Positions 25,365 through 36,588 of a stretch of 64,000 bases of DNA are shown here, in pieces (the stretch's first letter is position 1; every line of letters begins with the position of its first letter). The translations under genes were made by a program, and so were the position numbers. The stretch is from Alisma plantago-aquatica (Eukaryota; Streptophyta; Magnoliopsida; Alismatales; Alismataceae). The notes beneath the pieces are model-generated. The model saw only the letters and a list, made by a program, of their open reading frames with translations. It was not told the origin of the DNA and ran no database searches. The stretch covers positions 749,114,056 through 749,178,055 of the forward strand of contig OY856413.1 in NCBI GenBank assembly GCA_963693085.1, read 5' to 3'.

Positions 25365-28300
25365 TGTCATATCCTCAAATTTGTTGAATTTGAATATCAT
25401 AACTATAAGACTTGAATTGATAGGTAAATTCTCTAACTGTATTATTTATGGAATAATAAAGTTATCTATGTGGCATGGGTTCAATACATGGTCCAAGTGA
25501 GTTCCATGAGACTATTTTCTTTGCAAATAGGTCCTTGTGGCAAAAATTAAAGAAAGGAATTTGTCCATAATTGAAGGATAATGACTTTATTGTTAAATAG
25601 AAAATCAAAATATGAAATAATGGGCAAGTTTTCAAGAGGTTCCAAGATAATGTGTAATTTAGATAATTAATGGAGTAATTATCTAACTTTGAATAGAAAC
25701 ACAAGTTTTGAGACATCAAATAAGAAATTTTGGTCTGAATTGTGGTATACTTAAAGATAATAATAAAAAAATAGAATCTTGAAGTTGGTAGAAAAATGAC
25801 TTTCCATGTGTGGAAGGTAATTGTTATAAAGAAATACTTTAAAGAAGAAATTTCATATATGAAAGATATGCCCACGAATAAGATATGAGCTGGGAAAGGT
25901 ATTAATGAGTTTCCATGAAATAAGGAAAATTTAAATAAGGTATATATCAAAGAGAGACATAAAGAATAATCTAGATTTCAGATCATACATGGGTTTCCTA
26001 ATAGTTTAATGAAAAATTATCCAATATATACTCTGCTTAATGGATTTTTAATTTCCAATAAAATAGGATCCTATTTAGGAGAGACTTAATCAGATATGAG
26101 ATTCCATACTAGGAAACAAGTGATTAATGTTTGGAAATCCATTAATGTTAATTACCATAAGTGGGATGTCAAACTTTGAAACTAGGTTACATGGATGGAT
26201 CGTGGTATTTCATGTGATTAAATCATTTTCTGTATCATTGAACTACAACCTATTATGCACGCAAAAAGGAAACAAAACATGGCTCATCACCCACCTCCCT
26301 CTCTTTTCTTTCATCTTCAGTTACATGAACCCCAATCCTAGCACCTACATAAGGGGTGTTGCCTTCATCTTAGAAACATGGTTCCAAAAACCTATGAATC
26401 TTTGAGAAGCCATTGTGCCCCCTCAACCTGAACCCCGCCTCTGATTTTTTGGCAATGAACTTGTTTCTATGATAGTCAAGGATGCTATCACCCTTGTAGG
26501 TTGGGTCGGGGTATCATGAAGAATAAGAGAAGGCATGGGCCTTCCCCCTTTAGAGTATCCACCATCACCTACGACCAGGAGGATTCCAACCTTTGAGTTC
26601 ATGGTTGATGACCTGTAACCTTCCCCTCTCTCATTATCTTCCTCTTCCTCCTGGTACATGTCTCCATTGATGCTCAACATCAGCCTACGTTGGGGGGAAC
26701 GTTGGAGCTGTGACACCATGGGGGGCTCAAGAAGGTGTTGACTTCCTCGTCTATCTTTGTTAGTCTTAGAGTGCAACCCAGATTTCATAGGGGAATCTCC
26801 TTGTGACAGCATAGCTTACGGTAAGAGCAACATGTCGTATAAAAGTGACAAACGGGGAAAGGCAACACAAGAGAATCATCGCATGTGTAGCTCGGTAGTA
26901 GATCAGCTAGGTTAAGGACGAAGGGCATGTTGATGGCCGGTTCTGGTCTAGCAGTTCATGACTCTTCTTAGTCACACAGCTGTTGGTCCCAGTTCATGTC
27001 GACCACTGAGAAGCCACCACAATGCTAAGAGGCAATCTCCCTGATAATATCATATATCTAGTAAATATTGTAGTAACGGCTAGGTTTATCCAAATATAGG
27101 CAAAATATATATCAAATTAATTAGAAAATCATGTAGCATTCAAATATGATACTTCCAATGCCTAATTATTCTTGTTGTTTGAAATGTATTTCCAATATAT
27201 TTCAATAGGATAATTCATGCATAAAACCCTAGAATTGATGATTAATGTATCCAATACATTGAGTACGTTTATTTTGGAGATATAATATGATAGGGTTGGG
27301 TATAATAGAAAACTAAGATGATGATGATGATAATATTGATGTACAATTAGGGTTTCCTAAAGTGAATAATCATGCATATGTGTAATTAGGGTTTTGAAAC
27401 CAAACATCCTAACTTGCCATATTATTAATGCACATAAGTTAAACAAGTTGTTCATAATGAAAGGATATAATGAATCAAATAAAATAGGGTTTCCCCTAAT
27501 GCTTATTATGTTATAGAACTAGGGTTTTTACCCTTATTCATTGTCAAAACCTAATATAGCCCGAAACCCTAGATTAGGACACGAGAAGGGTTTAATCCAA
27601 ATAATATGACGGTGACACTTTAGGATGTACATACATGCAGATCATACATTGATTGCTTGGATTAATCTTTCATTTCTAGATTGGATGATATACATAAAGT
27701 ACTTGAAGTATTAATTCATGCCTTGCATGGTTTTGAATTGGGGTACATGGTTACGATTATAAATACTCACAATATTGATTGTTGGTGTTTGTTGAGGATT
27801 TCTTGAGGATTGAGGAAATAAAATGTTGGATGTTTATTTACATTTTGTTCATTTATAATGTCACATAAATAAGATATCACATTATGAACCCTTGGATGAC
27901 ATGTATCGAGAGTGATGCACATGAGCTTGGATCAAATATTGATCACGCCCAAGATAGCTTATCAAGTGTGGGTTTGGATATATGATGAAATTTCTAGTTA
28001 TTAATTGCAAGTAATTGATTGATTATATGATGTTATATTACTTTCACACTTTCACATGCACCCTACATACACAATATGGAAATATAATAAGTGTTTTGTT
28101 TCATGTCTCTTTAAGTAAATGCAATATATGAAAATTTTAAAAGATGATGAATCAGGTGAAATCCACCAAAGAAATCAAATCTAAGTAAGGGAGGATTAGT
28201 TAGATACTTCATCTCAGATGCAACAGTTCTCATATTAGAAATTCATGTAACTTCTTAGAGGAGCATCATTGTTGATCTTGTAAATAATATTTGTGAATTA

Positions 28301-28419
28301 ATGGCAATTATTGCTATAATTTGTTATTTGCTAAATCTGGATCCTTAGGAATTTTAGGTATAGCTATCAAATTTAAGGTCCTTATGTAATTGGGGGACAT
28401 TGAAAAGCGAGTCTTTACA
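25365..28419 (+). repeat. Probable 5' LTR of the LARD-like element (~3.05 kb)
   Basis: The first ~730 bp match 37711-38446. The end is inferred from CTTTACA at 28413-28419 followed within two bases by tggtatcac. It contains a GC-rich island near 26400-26830 and otherwise AT-rich non-coding DNA with telomere-like aaccctaa words. The first 730 bp are secure; the 3' boundary is inferred. Confidence 0.55.
26423..26812 (-). other. Unrecognised 129-residue open frame in a GC-rich island
   Basis: The frame is rich in Ser, Pro, Arg and acidic residues (for example YQEEEEDNERGEGYRSS) and has no motif I recognise. It lies wholly inside the probable LTR, so it could be leader sequence or a captured fragment. 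I do not claim it is a gene. Confidence 0.2.
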
Positions 28420-28421
28420 TT

Positions 28422-28430
28422 TGGTATCAC
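28422..28430 (+). promoter_or_regulatory. Candidate primer binding site of the LARD-like element
   Basis: TGGTATCAC follows the CTTTACA LTR end after two bases. It matches the first eight bases of the Met-tRNA primer site and then diverges. Confidence 0.5.
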
Positions 28431-30049
28431 AATCCCATATTTTCCAAGTAATATTTAGTAGTTGACTATTTCAAGTGATCTTTAGAAATGTAAAGAAAAT
28501 TATTAGGGCATATCTTGAAGGTAATGGTCTCTATAAAGGATCGCAGTTTTGGGGACTGGCAATATTTTCCTTCGCACCAATAAGTTGGTATACAAGGACT
28601 CCCTTAGCCATAGTGATACTTGCATGGCCATAACTAGGCTTTTCCTAAAACAATGTTTCCTCTAAGTCTTTTAATATCTAATTTCATCCTCTTCTAATCC
28701 TCTTTCTTATGAAACCCTAAAAGATACTCCCCTCTACATCTTGAGTTAGGGTTTTTGAGAGGAAGTGAGATTAAATAGCAGCGGATGCCTTAATCCCTAG
28801 ATAGATCTAGGGTTGGTCTAGGAAAACCCTTAGTTGGTCAAGGTAATCATAAAACCCTAAGGTGTAGGGTGTAGTCATTAACTTGAACCCTAAACCCTAA
28901 TCCTGGGAAATGGAGTAGTGTGGGTGAAATAGTAACCCTACCCATATGAACCCTAATTAGGGTAAAAGTAATAAGAAAAACTCAAATGAGTTTAGGTGAC
29001 CCGATCTCCCATGCATGCATGTTCATGGAGTAAGGCATTCATGTTTCATGTAAAGGGTTTTTCATATACATAAAAACTTATGCATAAAATATAATATAAA
29101 TATAACTTTCTCATTGCCCTAAGACTATCTCAGGAGGCCTGGATGAATAAAGAATACCTCCATCGAGTGGGTATTGATGTCACCCCCAGTGAGTGGGTGT
29201 GCTGCCCCCAATGAGTGGGTATGCTATTGAAGTCACCCCAATGAGTGGGTGTGCTTTCCCTAGTGAGTGGGTATGCTATTGAAGTCATCTCCATTGAGTG
29301 GATGTGCTACTCCTAGAGAGTAGGTGTGCTATTGAAGTCAACCCTCACGTGTGGGTGTGGAACCCCAGAGAGTGGGTATGGTATTGAAACTACCCCCAGC
29401 AAGTGGGTATGTTATAGAATGTGCCCCCAGTAAGTGGGTACACAATGATGATTGCCCCCAGTGAGTGGGTAGGCCTCAGAGTTGAGAAGAAAGGGTTGAG
29501 GAGTTAAAACAAGAAAATGTGTGTTTGATTATCTACTATTAATTGCTTTCGATGGTTTCTTATGTTGTTACACTTACATGCACCACATATTTTTGTTACA
29601 TAAAATGGAAATATGAAACCCTCAATTCAACTTTTAGGGTTTGTGTCCTGACCTAGGATTGGTCAACCCAAGAATGGGATAAGGACCTATGGGGGAGGAA
29701 AAACCCTAAACTCATGGGGTTAGGATGTGTCTAGAGAGCCTAACCTCCTCTTGCGAGTCAAGAGGACACCCTAGGTTAGGACCTTCCCTATAAGGGTGAG
29801 TTGATCAATTAGTTAAGAATTGAGGTAACCTTCAATGTCACCTAAAGCTTGAAACATTTAGTATATGAAGCATGAAAGCTCTTATATTGAGTGTAATTCT
29901 TTGAACAAGTATGCCATATCTAAGGGACATGAGGAGAAGTCACTATGGAAGTGGCTAACAGTGAGGGGCCAAGCCTAAAATGGACGGTCCCCATGATCCC
30001 AATCAAGGGACAGAAAGAGAAAAATGTGCACTATAAGAGATGGAGTAAA
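28431..30049. other. LARD-like internal region, gene-free
   Basis: There is no coding domain here. It contains several ccctaa-rich stretches (about 28740-28980, including gaaccctaaaccctaat near 28893) and the minisatellite described separately. Downstream of the minisatellite it is AT-rich up to the LINE insertion point. Confidence 0.6.
29155..29475. repeat. Minisatellite with agtgggt core
   Basis: About a dozen imperfect units of roughly 25-30 bp share a core such as cccccagtgagtgggtgtgc. Pairs are often joined by tatgctattgaagtcac, giving a higher-order period near 60 bp. The array sits in the non-coding interior of the LARD-like element. Confidence 0.85.
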
Positions 30050-30065
30050 TCCAAGTTAGTGAATG
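30050..30065. repeat. LINE target-site duplication, left copy
   Basis: tccaagttagtgaatg next to the poly-A end of the LINE matches tccaagttagcaaatt at 35796-35811 at 13 of 16 positions, with the first ten identical. Confidence 0.75.
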
Positions 30066-30149
30066 TTTTTTTGAAAACTCTGAGCCATTTTATTAGAAAA
30101 CATCTGATACAACGTGCTCTCCAACCAACACCGAGAAGTTACAAGTGAT

Positions 30150-30560
30150 AAGCATTTCCTTGTCCTCCCCAACCCCTTCTTTGTTAAGTTGTGAGCCATG
30201 ACATTTCCTTCTCGTAGGGTGTGTGTGAAGATGATAGAGGAGAAGTTGCTGGCTTGACTCCTGATATCCTCAAACAGTTGCTCAATTGGACTTAATCCCC
30301 TAACGGAGGAAAGTAGCTTTTGCTACACATTTTTAACATCCATCTCAATTTCCACTAGATTGAGGTTAAGGGCTTTTGCTATCTTGGTTTCGAACCTGAT
30401 GCACTGTGCTTCGGCAATGCAAGGGCTCCATCTACACTTGCAAGTCTTTGTAGCCATGGCACTCGTTTCCTTTTTATGGTTTCTACAAATAGCAGCTAGG
30501 CAGACTGTCATCAGTGTCAAAAGCAACATCCACATTGATCTTTATAAAATCAGTCATCGG
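30150..30560 (-). pseudogene. LINE ORF2 RNase H domain, frameshifted
   Basis: Minus-strand reading INVDVAFDTDDS (first Asp region) shifts frame into AAICRNHKKETSA, SPCIAEAQCIRFETKIAKAL (catalytic Glu) and NLVEIEMDVKNV (third acidic motif). It ends with TLREGNVMAHNLTKK, the terminal His/Asn motif of plant LINE RNase H. At least one frameshift (near 30500) and one later one break it. Confidence 0.8.
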
Positions 30561-30581
30561 TGGCTTCCAATAACACGCCCT

Positions 30582-31040
30582 TCATTCATTGGCTGAGCTT
30601 TCGATCTCTCTATTTCCCCTTTTGTTATCCACAAAGATCTGAGCCCATTTAACCATGTTGTGCGCAATAAGTGTCGGCCTAACAGTTTTGGAACTGAACA
30701 AAGTATCATTTCTACAGATCCAAGTAGCTAGGAAACGAGATGTGAAAGCCACCAGGGTGTCGTTGTCCCCTTTGTTAATCACCCATCTGACCAAATAACT
30801 AAAATCATTTGTAGGCGCTCCACTTATGATGATTCTACTTTCCGGTTCTGCCCAGATATCTAAATTGTGAGAGCATTGAGTCATAATATGTATAGTAGAT
30901 TCGTTGTCAGTAGAGCACACTCCACACAAAGTTGTCTCTGTAATGTGTCTGTCCCGCAGATTGCATTTGGTGGCCAGATCTTTGGAAAGACATCGCCATA
31001 GGAAGTGTTTCATCTTGGGATCCATAGAGCTCCTCCACAC
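30582..31040 (-). pseudogene. LINE ORF2 zinc-binding (zf-RVT) domain
   Basis: The frame has DPKMKHFLWRCLSKDLATK, then CGVCSTDNESTIHIMTQCSH, which gives C-x2-C and H-x4-C zinc ligands as in the zf-RVT family. It continues into the linker before RNase H. It lies between the RT and RNase H domains, as in all plant L1 ORF2 proteins. The same domain occurs at the start of the window. Confidence 0.9.
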
Positions 31041-32027
31041 CTAGTTTCACATATCTGCAATGGGATGAGAACCTCTATTTGCAGCAGACTGATGGCTGGA
31101 AATGCCCAACCAGTAGGCATATATAATGGTGAAGATGCCATCCTAAGGCAGGTACCAGTAAAGAACGGTCCTCGAGTTCTCACATATGGGGGTTTTCATG
31201 ATCTTATCTCTCTATTCATTTATAAAGAAATTGTCCAACAACATCATGTTCCATTCGGATGAATTTGTGATTAGTTCTTTCACCTCTAAAGGTCATTCCC
31301 CCTTTGAAGAAGCAATCTGAATGCTCGTGCCTCACATAGAAGGAATCCAATTATCCTCCCATATAAGTATGTTGGACTCTTTTGTAATGCTCCATCTCAA
31401 TCCCTCAATAAGAAGAGCTTTCGCCCCCCACATGCTACGCCAGTAGTAACTGGGGTCGTGACCTCTAGCAACATCAAGAACATTTTTACTGTTATGGTAT
31501 TTGGCCTTATATATAGATGCTATGTTGGACTTTGGATTCTAATGGAGACACCAGATCTATTTGGCCAGGAAAGCCATGTTAAAAACTTTTAAATCTCAAA
31601 ACCCCAAACCCCCTTCCTACTTTGGTTGACAGAGCTTACTCCATGCTGCCCAATGCATCTTTCTTCTTCCATTCTCAGAACCCCACCAAAAATTTGCTAG
31701 CATTCTATTTATATCATCTATGATGTTGTCGGGTATGCGAAAGACACTCATCATATAAGTGGGTATGGCCTACACTATGGACTTTATCAGAATTTCTTTG
31801 CCCGCTTGGCTTAACATCTTCTCTTTCCACCCATTGATCTTCTTCCATATTCTGTTCTTCAACTCACTCAACATCACCTTTTTAGATCTTCCTATGATGG
31901 TAGGGAGACCCAAATATTTGTCATGTGCCACAACTTGCCTGACCTAAAGTAGCTCTTGCATATTCTTCCTTGTTTCCTATGGAACATTTTTGCTAAAGGA
32001 AATCTCCATTTTGTTGTAGTTGACTTT
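31041..32027 (-). pseudogene. LINE ORF2 RT-to-zinc-finger linker, many stops
   Basis: The minus strand can be read as typical post-RT ORF2 sequence: VVAHDKYLGLPTIIGRSKK, AGKEILIKSVVYAIPTYMMS and RKMHWAAWSKLCQPK. At least eight stop codons interrupt the frame, which makes this the most decayed part of ORF2. Confidence 0.8.
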
Positions 32028-33407
32028 CTATCCAGAAGCCTTCTCATAGTAGCTCATGATAGAGGCTATCTTATCGGCTTCTTGGAGATTTGCTTTAGCA
32101 AATAAGATGTTGTCATATGTGAACAAGAGATGAGTTGTACGTGGGCCATTTCTACAAATGTGTGTTCCAGTGATGGATCCTTTTTCCGCCTCTCTATTAA
32201 TAAGGTTAGAGAAAGCATCTGCACAAAAAAGAAAGAGGTAAGGTGAAATGGGGTCGCCTTGGAGGAGCCCTCTTTTTGGAGTTATAAAGCCCCTTTTACA
32301 ACCATTTATGATAAATGAGAAAGAAATCGAGCTCATACACTGATAGATTTTTTTACACCAAAGTGGACCAAAACCTAAGGTTTTCATGATTTTGATAATA
32401 AACCTCCATTCCACTCTGTCGTATGCTTTGCTCATGTTGAGCTTGAGAACCATCTGACCCTTCTTGCCTTTTGTCTTACACTTCATGGCATGAAAGGTTT
32501 CAAAAGCAATCAAGGCATTGTCCGTGATAAGCCTTCCTGGGATAAAAGCACTCTGGATGATGTCATTCAAGATCGGTTTAATCCTATTTGCAAGAACTTT
32601 TGAGATGATTTTATAGACTGTGTTGTAGAGGCTAATGGGACGAAAGTCGTTCATGTTACTAGGATCCTTGCACTTAGGTATTAGGACAATGTTTGTGGAG
32701 TTAATGTCCCTTAAATCCTTTTCATTTTTCCACCATCCTTTGATATAAGAGGCCACGTCCTCCCCAAAAAAACTCCAGAAATTTTGGAAGAAGGTAGCAT
32801 GGAAGCCATTGGGTCCAGGGGCCTTGTTTGGATGCATAGAAAAAATGGCCCTTTTAATCTGCTCCTCATTCAGTTCTCTTTCAAGATCTTCATTGATTTC
32901 TTTGCTAATAACTTTTTTCATCCCCTCCAACATATTTTCGATGTCCTCCCCTCCGTTGGAATTGAACAAAGACTTGTAGTAGTTGATAATAATGTTACTG
33001 ATATCCTTCTCCTCACGCTTCCAAATTCCTTCATCATTTTTTAGGCACTTGATAGTATTTCTCCTTTTCCTTTGTGATGCTTTTTTGTGGAAATAATTCG
33101 TATTCTGATCACCATCTCTCATTTCTTTTACCTTGGCCCTTGTATACCAGTAGGTCTCCTTTTGTTTCTGAAGATTGTTTATTTCATTACAAAGTTCTTT
33201 GCAGTTTGTAATGTTTGCTGCCGTCATAGGGAGTTGTTGATCACGTAGCAATTTCTTTTCTGCCCTCTTCAGCTTTTCATCTATAGCCCCAAACTTCACT
33301 TTGGCCCATTCAACAATATCTTTAGTACATATACTGATTTTCTGGTGTAAATCAGGTTGAACAACCCATGTTTCTTTAATAACCTTCTCGCATTGCGGGT
33401 CCTTCAA
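32028..33407 (-). pseudogene. LINE ORF2 reverse transcriptase: long open frame, catalytic residues lost
   Basis: A 459-codon frame covers almost the whole RT: MHPNKAPGPNGFHATFFQ, IVLIPKCKDPSNMNDFRPIS, AFIPGRLITDN, KLNMSKAYDRVEW (motif A) and KRGLLQGDPISPYLFLFCAD (motif B). Motif C reads HLLFTYDNILF. Family members have Asp in motif A (KLDMSKAYD) but this copy has Asn (codon at 32436-32438). Motif C should read FADD but reads FTYD (32109-32123), so one Asp is Tyr. Two of the three metal ligands are therefore missing. An in-frame TAG at 33414-33416 also cuts it from the endonuclease. Confidence 0.9.
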
Positions 33408-34158
33408 CCAGTACTATTCGAGTTTGAAATCTTTACCCTCCCTTCTCGTGTTTTCTCCCTCTTTGCACTTGAGGAGAATCAGGGCATGATCAGAATTATG
33501 TCTGAGAAGATGGATGACCTGAGCTCTGGGGAAGAGATTGCATCATTGGCTACTGACCAAGACCCTATCCAGCCTTTCTTTAATGGTTGTTTCCAGTTTT
33601 TTGCCTCTCACCCAAGTAAAGGAGTTGCCTCTGTAGCCAATGTCAATGAGTTCGCACGTATCAATCATTTCTCTAAAGCTTCTTAGGTACCTATCTTCTC
33701 TTAAGGCACCACCACTCTTGTCATCGTTATTCTTTATCTCATTGAAATCCCCCCATAAAGATAATAGGAAGGTTGTTGCTCCTCTTGCTGTTCGAGATAA
33801 GCTCCCAGGTCTTCTCTTTGTTATTTGCCTCCAGCCATCCATAGATGCCCACACATTGCCAGTCCGACTCAATGCCTTTACCCTTGACAACCACACTGAA
33901 ATGATGCTGAGAATAGGAAAGCGCGTTAACCTCCACCTCATTCTACCAAAACCCAATGCCTCTGGATCTGCCTCTACTATTAAGGAAGACTCCATTGTCA
34001 AACCCACATTTTTTCCTTATCTCATTCAGATGATTACCCTTTATTTTTGTTTCCATTATGAACAGAATCTCTGGGCGTTCCTTCCAACACATGTGTCATA
34101 GGGTACAGAATGTGCCACGATTGCCCACACCCTGGAAATTCCAACTTAAAAGTTTCAT
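33408..34158 (-). pseudogene. LINE ORF2 endonuclease (EEP family), broken
   Basis: ORF2 begins at the ATG at 34158 with MKLLSWNFQGVGN (usual MKIISWNCRGLGN) and meets a stop about 20 codons in. IMETKIKG (catalytic Glu) and GDFNEI near 33745 are present. KERLDRV follows, and the final SDHALILL at 33471-33494 carries the catalytic SDH. A frameshift in a G6 run next to GDFNEI and TAG codons at 33543 and 33414 (the first replaces a normally conserved Trp) inactivate it. This domain nicks target DNA in active LINEs. Confidence 0.85.
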
Positions 34159-34383
34159 CGCTCTTCACAGGCCTGATCAATAGGTCCCGCTACTTGTTCA
34201 GGGTATTTCGCCCAAACCATCTATGTTCTAGCACCTCTTTGTATTTTCTGACATCTTCCTTGTTTTGGCATAGCATTAGGTCCCCCTTCCCCTTCTTGTT
34301 TGCATTTTTTGCCCCTTCACTGGTACTTTTGCCTCCCTGTTTGTTGCGTGCGATAACTCCTTCCCTCTGTTTCTTGTATTTCT

Positions 34384-35631
34384 TTATTCTTCTATCTGTC
34401 CCAATCTACTGTTTGGCATTGGGTTGTTCTTTTCTATGTGACACTTCATCAAACCGCTTCTGAGCATTAATGTTATTCCCTTCATTTCCTTGGTCATCGA
34501 CATTGAAAGGAGTGTTGTTTCTTTCTTTATTATTGCATTGAAGGGAGAAGAGGATAGCCCCAAAGATGGTGTTAGTATTACTGGTGCCCTTTGATTCTTT
34601 TCAGCGTCTGTGGTAGGATTTGTCAGGAACTTTGTCGGGCATCTTTTCTCCTTCAGTGGTTCTGTGAGGTGCAACATCTTCTCTACCCTTTCCACCAATT
34701 GAAGTGCCCACTTTGATTAAGTTGTCTGGCCTTTCCCCTTTATCTCCTTCACTACTATTTTCAATAGTTTCTTCTGCCCCTTTCCTCTCCAGTAGGCCCA
34801 TCAGTTCTCTCCCTTTATATTTGTCATTGGACTTTTCATTTCCTACCTGCTCTACTTCCTTCTTCTCTCCCCAGTTTATTTGTTTTTTGCAAGATTCATA
34901 GTCTCTCCCTTCTCCGCTGTTTCTGCTTTGTTTCCTTGGTGATGCTTTGAGCCATGTGCCCCACGTAGCCATCATTTTCAGCTTTTTTTTTCAGTACATT
35001 CTTTATGTACGTGTCCCAAGCAACCACAGCTATAGCAGAAGTTTGGGAGTCTTTCATATCTGATTTCGATCTCAAATAGCTTTCCTCTCACGTCCTTCAT
35101 TCTTTGCTTGATTTTGAGCGGCTTTTCAGTATTTATCACCACCTTCGCCCTTCTCGCTCTATCCCAAGTTGTTTCACTTTCATCCACCTCCACGAATCTT
35201 CCCACTTTCCCTGCTATAGCCGCCACAACTTTTGATGATCTGTAGCCCATCAGAAGATTGTAAAGCCTTATCCAAATGGCTGATTCATTTATAACAATCA
35301 CTGATGGTTGTGTCGACCCTTCTACTTCTTTCAGCAGGATCAGGTTGTTATCTAAGCTCCACAGGGAGCCCTCCTTGACTCGGTTAATATCTTCCTTTCC
35401 CCCAAATTGGATCATTATCACACCATGCTCAATTTGTTTGAAAACGGGTTCGCTTCTAAGGCCCCAGATGAATTCCATCGTTCTTTTGAACACGTTGAAG
35501 TTGATCGGCCGATCTGTCTTCACTTTTGCAGCAAGGACCAGAGCCATCTTTTCCCTTTCCCCATTTTCATCTTCCTCAGTAAAGGAGGTGATGTCTTCGT
35601 TAGCTATTCTCAGCTCTTCACACCTATGCAT
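34384..35631 (-). pseudogene. LINE ORF1: DUF4283 plus CCHC RNA-binding protein, frameshifted
   Basis: The first frame (34978-35631, 217 codons, start MHRCEELRIANEDI) contains the DUF4283 fold (FIWGLRSEPVFKQIEHGVIM, LWSLDNNLILLKE) and an atypical zinc knuckle CYSCGCLGHVHKEC. At an A9 run (34982-34990) the frame is lost. The +1 frame continues with WGTWLKAS, the short motif expected after the knuckle, through a charged tail to 34601, and a third frame covers 34384-34698. In active LINEs this protein coats the RNA. Confidence 0.85.
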
Positions 35632-35795
35632 TATTTATTCTGCCATCCTATACCACCAAGGATACCCTTCCGAACTACACCCAACACAGCTGGACTGGCC
35701 AGGACATACAATCTCATCCACAAGCGGTGAGATGCTAAACCCTAATCACCCAATCGTCATCGCCAGAGCTTGGGCTAGGAGTACGGGATTGTAGT
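35632..35795 (-). other. LINE 5' UTR
   Basis: About 164 bp lie between the right target-site duplication and the ORF1 ATG. No stops or motifs of note. Internal pol II promoters of LINEs normally lie here, but I cannot identify one by sequence. Confidence 0.6.
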
Positions 35796-35811
35796 TCCAA
35801 GTTAGCAAATT
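35796..35811. repeat. LINE target-site duplication, right copy
   Basis: tccaagttagcaaatt matches the left copy at 30050-30065 in 13 of 16 positions, marking the 5' end of the LINE. Confidence 0.75.
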
Positions 35812-36041
35812 ACATAAGTAAATAATTTGCTAAATTTTTTTAATGTTGTGATATCCCAATAAAACCCTAGGTAGGGTTGAGCCCTATGTCAATTGTAAGC
35901 TAAAGTATGGATGATTAAAGGTACATAAGACATTGAGGTTAGGAGATAATCATGCCCAAAGTGCATAAGATCATGGGACCAGGAAATGGCCCTCCATGTT
36001 GGTCCAAGGCCCATGTGTTAGGATATTGGTCGCCTTCGTGA

Positions 36042-36046
36042 GTTCA
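36042..36046. repeat. Cassandra target-site duplication (gttca), left
   Basis: gttca here and at 36880-36884 flank the element exactly, giving a perfect 5-bp duplication. Confidence 0.9.
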
Positions 36047-36337
36047 TGTAACACCCGAGCCCACTTCCCTAGGCTCTAGTAGAGTTTTAGGAATGACGAC
36101 TGGCCCCAGAGACCACAACTAGCCTTAACTGCATGCTTTAATCTCACTCACGCGCAAGACAGGATCAACTTCCCAAATGGTCACCCATCCTAGTACTACT
36201 CCAAGCTGAGCACACTTAACTATGGAGTTCTTTAGTGATGGGATACCCGAAAAGGAGATGCACCTTGGTGATATGGGTAGTCCAATCATTACTTTTAAGA
36301 TCATATTATACGAGGACTCAAATCCTAGGATGTTACA
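36047..36337 (-). repeat. Cassandra 3' LTR
   Basis: It is 291 bp with TG...CA ends and contains the 5S-like segment at 36161-36264. It pairs with 36589-36879 with scattered single-base differences. Confidence 0.93.
36161..36264 (-). promoter_or_regulatory. 5S-rRNA-like segment in the Cassandra 3' LTR (pol III internal promoter)
   Basis: The minus strand reads ccatagttaagtgtgctcag, corresponding to 5S box A, then gagtagtactaggatgggtg and acc, the intermediate element and box C of plant 5S genes. Bases at both ends depart from true 5S rRNA, so this is a promoter module and not an rRNA gene. Confidence 0.9.
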
Positions 36338-36350
36338 ATCTCCCCCACTT
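36338..36350 (-). promoter_or_regulatory. Cassandra polypurine tract
   Basis: The minus strand reads aagtgggggagat immediately before the 3' LTR start TGTAACATCC. Confidence 0.85.
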
Positions 36351-36573
36351 ACATTCTTGACATCCTCGTCAAGGCTCAACTATACAGCCTCATAATATTT
36401 CCCCATTTCAGTGCAGACCCAACATGGCCCATGAACACCCATCTTCCGATCACGGAATACCAATGCAAGGGTGGCTACATCGCCATGGATAGCCCTTTCC
36501 TATATGTCTGGACCGTATGGCTCAAGACTGGCATGTCACATGCCCATGTGGCCCCACCTACTGGAGGGGATTT

Positions 36574-36586
36574 GGCTCTGATACCA
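36574..36586 (-). promoter_or_regulatory. Cassandra primer binding site
   Basis: The minus strand reads TGGTATCAGAGCC, a perfect initiator Met-tRNA primer site, two bases after the 5' LTR end. Confidence 0.95.
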
Positions 36587-36588
36587 TT

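Larger units (their letters stand above)
30066..35795 (-). mobile_element. Full-length LINE (plant L1 type), decayed
   Basis: On the minus strand the element has a ~160-bp 5' UTR, ORF1 (DUF4283 plus CCHC), and ORF2 (endonuclease, reverse transcriptase, zinc-binding domain, RNase H). It ends in a short poly-A (A7, 30066-30072 on the complement). Target-site duplications flank it on both sides, so the ends are defined and the copy is full length at about 5.7 kb. Both ORFs carry stops and frameshifts and two RT catalytic residues are lost, so it cannot move by itself. It inserted into the LARD-like element. Confidence 0.9.

Noticed and set aside
25462..25950. Minus-strand open frame of 162 codons
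   Set aside because: It lies in the matched LTR sequence of the LARD-like element; its Phe/Ile-rich content is what AT-rich DNA gives, and the corresponding frame in the other copy (38065-38301) is much shorter.
28860..28930. Interstitial telomere repeats
   Set aside because: aaaccctaa words are scattered and never form a long uninterrupted (ccctaaa)n array; such words are common in plant DNA.
29155..29475. CRISPR-like repeat array
   Set aside because: The repeats are degenerate with no unique equal-length spacers, there are no cas genes, and the context is a plant retroelement.
33640..34101. Plus-strand open frame of 153 codons
   Set aside because: It is antisense to the LINE endonuclease, which explains the sequence fully.
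35276..35794. Plus-strand open frame of 172 codons
   Set aside because: It is antisense to LINE ORF1 (DUF4283 and CCHC) and its 5' UTR.
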